Below are positions 4,958-7,228 of a DNA stretch of 7,228 nt, piece by piece. How positions within the stretch are numbered: the stretch's first letter is position 1; each line of letters begins with the position of its first letter. Below the pieces are notes generated by a model that was not told the DNA's origin, did no database searches, and worked only from the letters and a program-made list of their open reading frames with translations. Made by a program: the position numbers and the translations under genes. Source of the DNA: Methanobacteriota archaeon. GTDB taxonomy: Archaea > Micrarchaeota > Micrarchaeia > Anstonellales > J096. Location of the stretch: NCBI GenBank assembly GCA_003694965.1, contig RFJG01000012.1:1-7228 (forward strand), read 5' to 3'.

Positions 4958-7165
4958 CTACTTGATTAGCCTCATCCCTATAGTTATGGCTCTGCCAAGA
5001 GCAACGACGACTATTATACCTCCGAGTATTAGAGGTACGTTCTCAGAGACTATGTCAAGTATTCCCTTCTGCCTTGGCTTTTCCTTAATCTCAGCAGCTC
5101 CTTGTAGAGAAGTAGTCTCATTCTTCTTAGCTGCTAATTTTGCCTTTGTCTTATCTTTTGTTTTTTCTGTTGTTGTATTGTTAAGCTCTGCGCTCTCATT
5201 TGCTGTTGGTTCCTCAACTGTAGTGTTGGTAATAGTTGTGTTAGTACTGTTGGTTGTTACTGTCGTATTAGTTGGCTCTTCTTTTTTCTCTTCTTTCTTA
5301 CAGGCATAGACTGCCATTTGCTGTGTGGCGTTCTTGAAACCGTCTTTTGAGGCAGTAACTATGTAGGTTGCTGTTCCTCTGAGATTGAAGCTTGCTTCTC
5401 CAAAAGCATCTGTGTAGTCAACAAATGGGAATGTCTGTGTTAAGTTCTTGAGAGTAACCTTAACGCCAACAATAGGGGAGCCCGAACTCTCAACAGTTAC
5501 TAAGAACTTGTTGTCGGGGCATAGTGTCTTTGTTGTAAATGTTAATTGTGGCAATTGCTTGGTTCCTCCTGTGCTTACTGAACCTCCGCCACCACCAGAA
5601 GAGCCTCCTCCACCAGATGAAGGATTATAGAAGTTGAATGTCCTTGTTATCGTGGCATTCTCTCCATCTGATGCAAAGGCAGTGGCAGTCACTGTATGTG
5701 TCCCATCACTGTATGCATTTGTATCTAGCTGCTGGGTGCATACTAGTGTTGTGTTAGAACCAGAACAACTCCCTATGTAGTTGCCACTCACGTAGTATGT
5801 TATGTTGGTTATGTTAACACTAGTCCCTGTTGCAGTGGCATTTAAGGTTATTGTATTACTTACAGTAGATCCATCACTTGGTGTATTGCTAACAAATGCA
5901 AAAGTTGTGATGTTGGAAGCAGATGGGTTGCTGTAGTTAATTGTCCTTGTCTCTGTTGTGTTGGTAACGCTGTTGTTGTCAGTAGCTATTGCATAGAAGC
6001 TGTGCTGTCCATTGGACAAGTTAGTAAGCGTTACCTCACAAGGAGAGGCAGTACAACTTGTGTTAAGGACACCATCTAAGTAAAGAGAGATGTCTGTTAT
6101 CGCTCCTATGTCGCTCGTTGCTGTTATGTTAATCGTTGGAGGGCTTGTTAATGCTGAGTTATTTGCTGGAGTTGGAGAAACGAAAGAGACATTAACAGTA
6201 GAGTTGCTTGTTGTTACTGTGTTGTTGACAAAGACTGTTATAGGAGCTGCTGAGTTGCTATTGCCCGTTGTGTCATTGGCTGTTGCTGTAATAGTGTATG
6301 TGCCATCAGAATAAGTAGTTGTGTCCCAGCTGTATGTGTAAGGAGAAGTTGTTAAGTTGGCAACAGATGTGCCATTTATGAATAGCTCTACTGTGTCTAT
6401 CGTTGCTGATGGATCACTCGTTGTTGCGCTTACATCTATTGCAACTGTGCCATTAACATTGGATGAATCAGTAGGAGAGGTTATCACTACGGTGATGTTG
6501 GAAGAACTTGGTGGCGTGTTGCCATTAGAGAATAGAACAGTAGAAGATATTGAAGCTGTGTTCCCTGCCTCGTCAACTGCCTCAATAGAAACATCATAAC
6601 TCCCATCATAATAGGAAGTAGTATCTATTGAGAGGTTGCAGCTAAATGCCACTGGAGGGAAAGAAGAACAGGAATCAACCTCTGTATTGTTGACAAGAGC
6701 CCTTATGGTAGAGAGCTGCTTTGAATCACTTGCGCTTGCCTCAACTACATATACATTAGAGATAGTTGATGGCAGAGGTTGTGATAAGGATAGTTCAGGG
6801 TTTTCCATATCAACAACTATGTGTCTCTGTATTGTTTTCGTCGTAACATTAGTAGTAACTACTGCCGTGTACATAACATCTGAAATAGTGTTGGGAGAGG
6901 TGGGGTCCGGAACGACCTCTGAAGCAGACAATGTACAGGATGTTGTTGTACAGGTCTTAAGTGGTTGTGGATTTGATATCTTATTAACATATATGGATAT
7001 GTTAGTTAGGGACTCTGTTGGGTCAAGAGATGCTTGAACTGCCACATCTGGCAATGCATTGATTATTGCCCCGTCTGTTGGAGTAGGACCCACAAAATCA
7101 AAAGTAACGCTAAACATTAACCCTAGTGCTAGAACAATAACGAACAAAGCTTTGTTAAATGACAT
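4958..7165 (-). CDS. Secreted, C-terminally anchored Ig-repeat surface protein
   Basis: The 735-residue product is built as a type I cell-surface protein. A signal peptide (about 1-20, MSFNKALFVIVLALGLMFSV) is followed by five Ig-like repeats (about 21-118, 119-215, 224-314, 323-413, 419-514). Their pattern, SPxDGS start, VELFINGT core, YSDGTYTITATAND end, matches bacterial Ig domains of the Big_7 kind. A Gly/Ser linker (516-534), a carboxypeptidase-regulatory-like beta domain (about 539-622), a Thr/Asn-rich stalk ending in a Lys/Glu-rich part (623-705), one membrane helix (about 709-727) and a short basic tail follow. All ten cysteines fall in pairs: 72/77, 166/176, 371/376, 467/476 and 549/622. 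I count about 35 N-x-S/T sequons. The role is likely adhesion or envelope structure; the ligand is unknown. The frame opens at GTG 7219, but the ATG at 7163-7165 begins the signal peptide and has a TATA-like box 24 bases upstream. Confidence 0.85.
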   Translation of the reverse strand: MSFNKALFVIVLALGLMFSVTFDFVGPTPTDGAIINALPDVAVQASLDPTESLTNISIYVNKISNPQPLKTCTTTSCTLSASEVVPDPTSPNTISDVMYTAVVTTNVTTKTIQRHIVVDMENPELSLSQPLPSTISNVYVVEASASDSKQLSTIRALVNNTEVDSCSSFPPVAFSCNLSIDTTSYYDGSYDVSIEAVDEAGNTASISSTVLFSNGNTPPSSSNITVVITSPTDSSNVNGTVAIDVSATTSDPSATIDTVELFINGTSVANLTTSPYTYSWDTTTYSDGTYTITATANDTTGNSNSAAPITVFVNNTVTTSNSTVNVSFVSPTPANNSALTSPPTINITATSDIGAITDISLYLDGVLNTSCTASPCEVTLTNLSNGQHSFYAIATDNNSVTNTTETRTINYSNPSASNITTFAFVSNTPSDGSTVSNTITLNATATGTSVNITNITYYVSGNYIGSCSGSNTTLVCTQQLDTNAYSDGTHTVTATAFASDGENATITRTFNFYNPSSGGGGSSGGGGGSVSTGGTKQLPQLTFTTKTLCPDNKFLVTVESSGSPIVGVKVTLKNLTQTFPFVDYTDAFGEASFNLRGTATYIVTASKDGFKNATQQMAVYACKKEEKKEEPTNTTVTTNSTNTTITNTTVEEPTANESAELNNTTTEKTKDKTKAKLAAKKNETTSLQGAAEIKEKPRQKGILDIVSENVPLILGGIIVVVALGRAITIGMRLIK

Positions 7166-7188
7166 AGTTGTGTTATAATATATGGTTA

Positions 7189-7196
7189 TGTTTAAA
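7189..7196 (-). promoter_or_regulatory. TATA-like box of the Ig-repeat gene
   Basis: The minus strand reads TTTAAACA, ending 24 bases before the ATG at 7165. The box lies inside the extra 18 codons of the longer frame, so that extension is probably untranscribed. This decides the start codon in favour of 7165. Confidence 0.5.
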
Positions 7197-7228
7197 AATG
7201 TATTGCTTCCTGTAGCCACAATCTAAAG

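Noticed and set aside
5580..5625. Gly/Ser linker resembling an engineered (Gly4Ser)n linker, considered as a construct or vector artefact
   Set aside because: Codons vary along the run, and it joins two natural domains within an otherwise native archaeal gene.
4962..7037. Plus-strand frames opposite the Ig-repeat gene, some Val/Leu-rich and membrane-like
   Set aside because: They arise from the Thr/Asn/Ser-rich coding on the minus strand read in antisense, and none has a start signal or recognisable domain.
1..7228. CRISPR array, insertion sequence or integration site
   Set aside because: No regularly spaced direct repeats, transposase, integrase or tRNA-linked attachment site is visible on either strand.

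Overview
The window reads as archaeal chromosome. The information-processing genes are archaeal types: the release-factor relative Pelota, the small subunit of replication factor C, and a two-zinc-finger TtuA/Ncs6-type tRNA thiolase. Every complete protein gene also has an archaeal TATA-like octamer 22-24 bases upstream of its start codon and no Shine-Dalgarno motif, which points to leaderless mRNAs. Codon use is A+T-leaning, with many ATA, AGG and AGA codons. Short intergenic gaps and a large cell-surface Ig-repeat protein would suit a small-genome archaeon such as a DPANN lineage, but that placement is an inference and I cannot name a taxon.

Layout from left to right. Bases 1-414 (+) hold the C-terminal part of a DNA methyltransferase whose catalytic PPY motif sits exactly on the window edge. 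All other genes are on the minus strand: pelota (418-1437, convergent with the methyltransferase, 3 bases between stop codons), an unidentified six-helix membrane protein (1488-2207), rfcS (2245-3216), a ttuA-like tRNA thiolase (3280-4176), and a single-domain Rieske ferredoxin (4207-4524). A 433-base stretch without a convincing protein gene follows (4525-4957). The rightmost gene is a secreted, membrane-anchored Ig-repeat protein (4958-7165; a longer reading frame opens at a GTG at 7219, but the promoter favours the internal ATG).

The most interesting part is 4690-4838. An island visibly richer in G+C than its flanks can fold, on the minus strand, into a three-way junction. It has a closing helix, a GGCGG/CCGCC hairpin, and a long arm capped by a cUUCGg tetraloop, with no base between the last two helices. 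A TATA-like element at the spacing used by the protein genes lies upstream and is overlapped by a perfect 8-base dyad. I recognise no known RNA family in it, so it is a candidate new structured non-coding RNA.

Functionally, the block mixes translation quality control (Pelota), DNA replication (RFC clamp loader), tRNA sulfur modification (TtuA-like) and an Fe-S electron carrier (Rieske). The genes share a strand, but each has its own promoter-like box, so this looks like a run of individually transcribed housekeeping genes rather than one dedicated pathway. The surface protein is separated from them by a T-rich terminator-like region and the RNA candidate.
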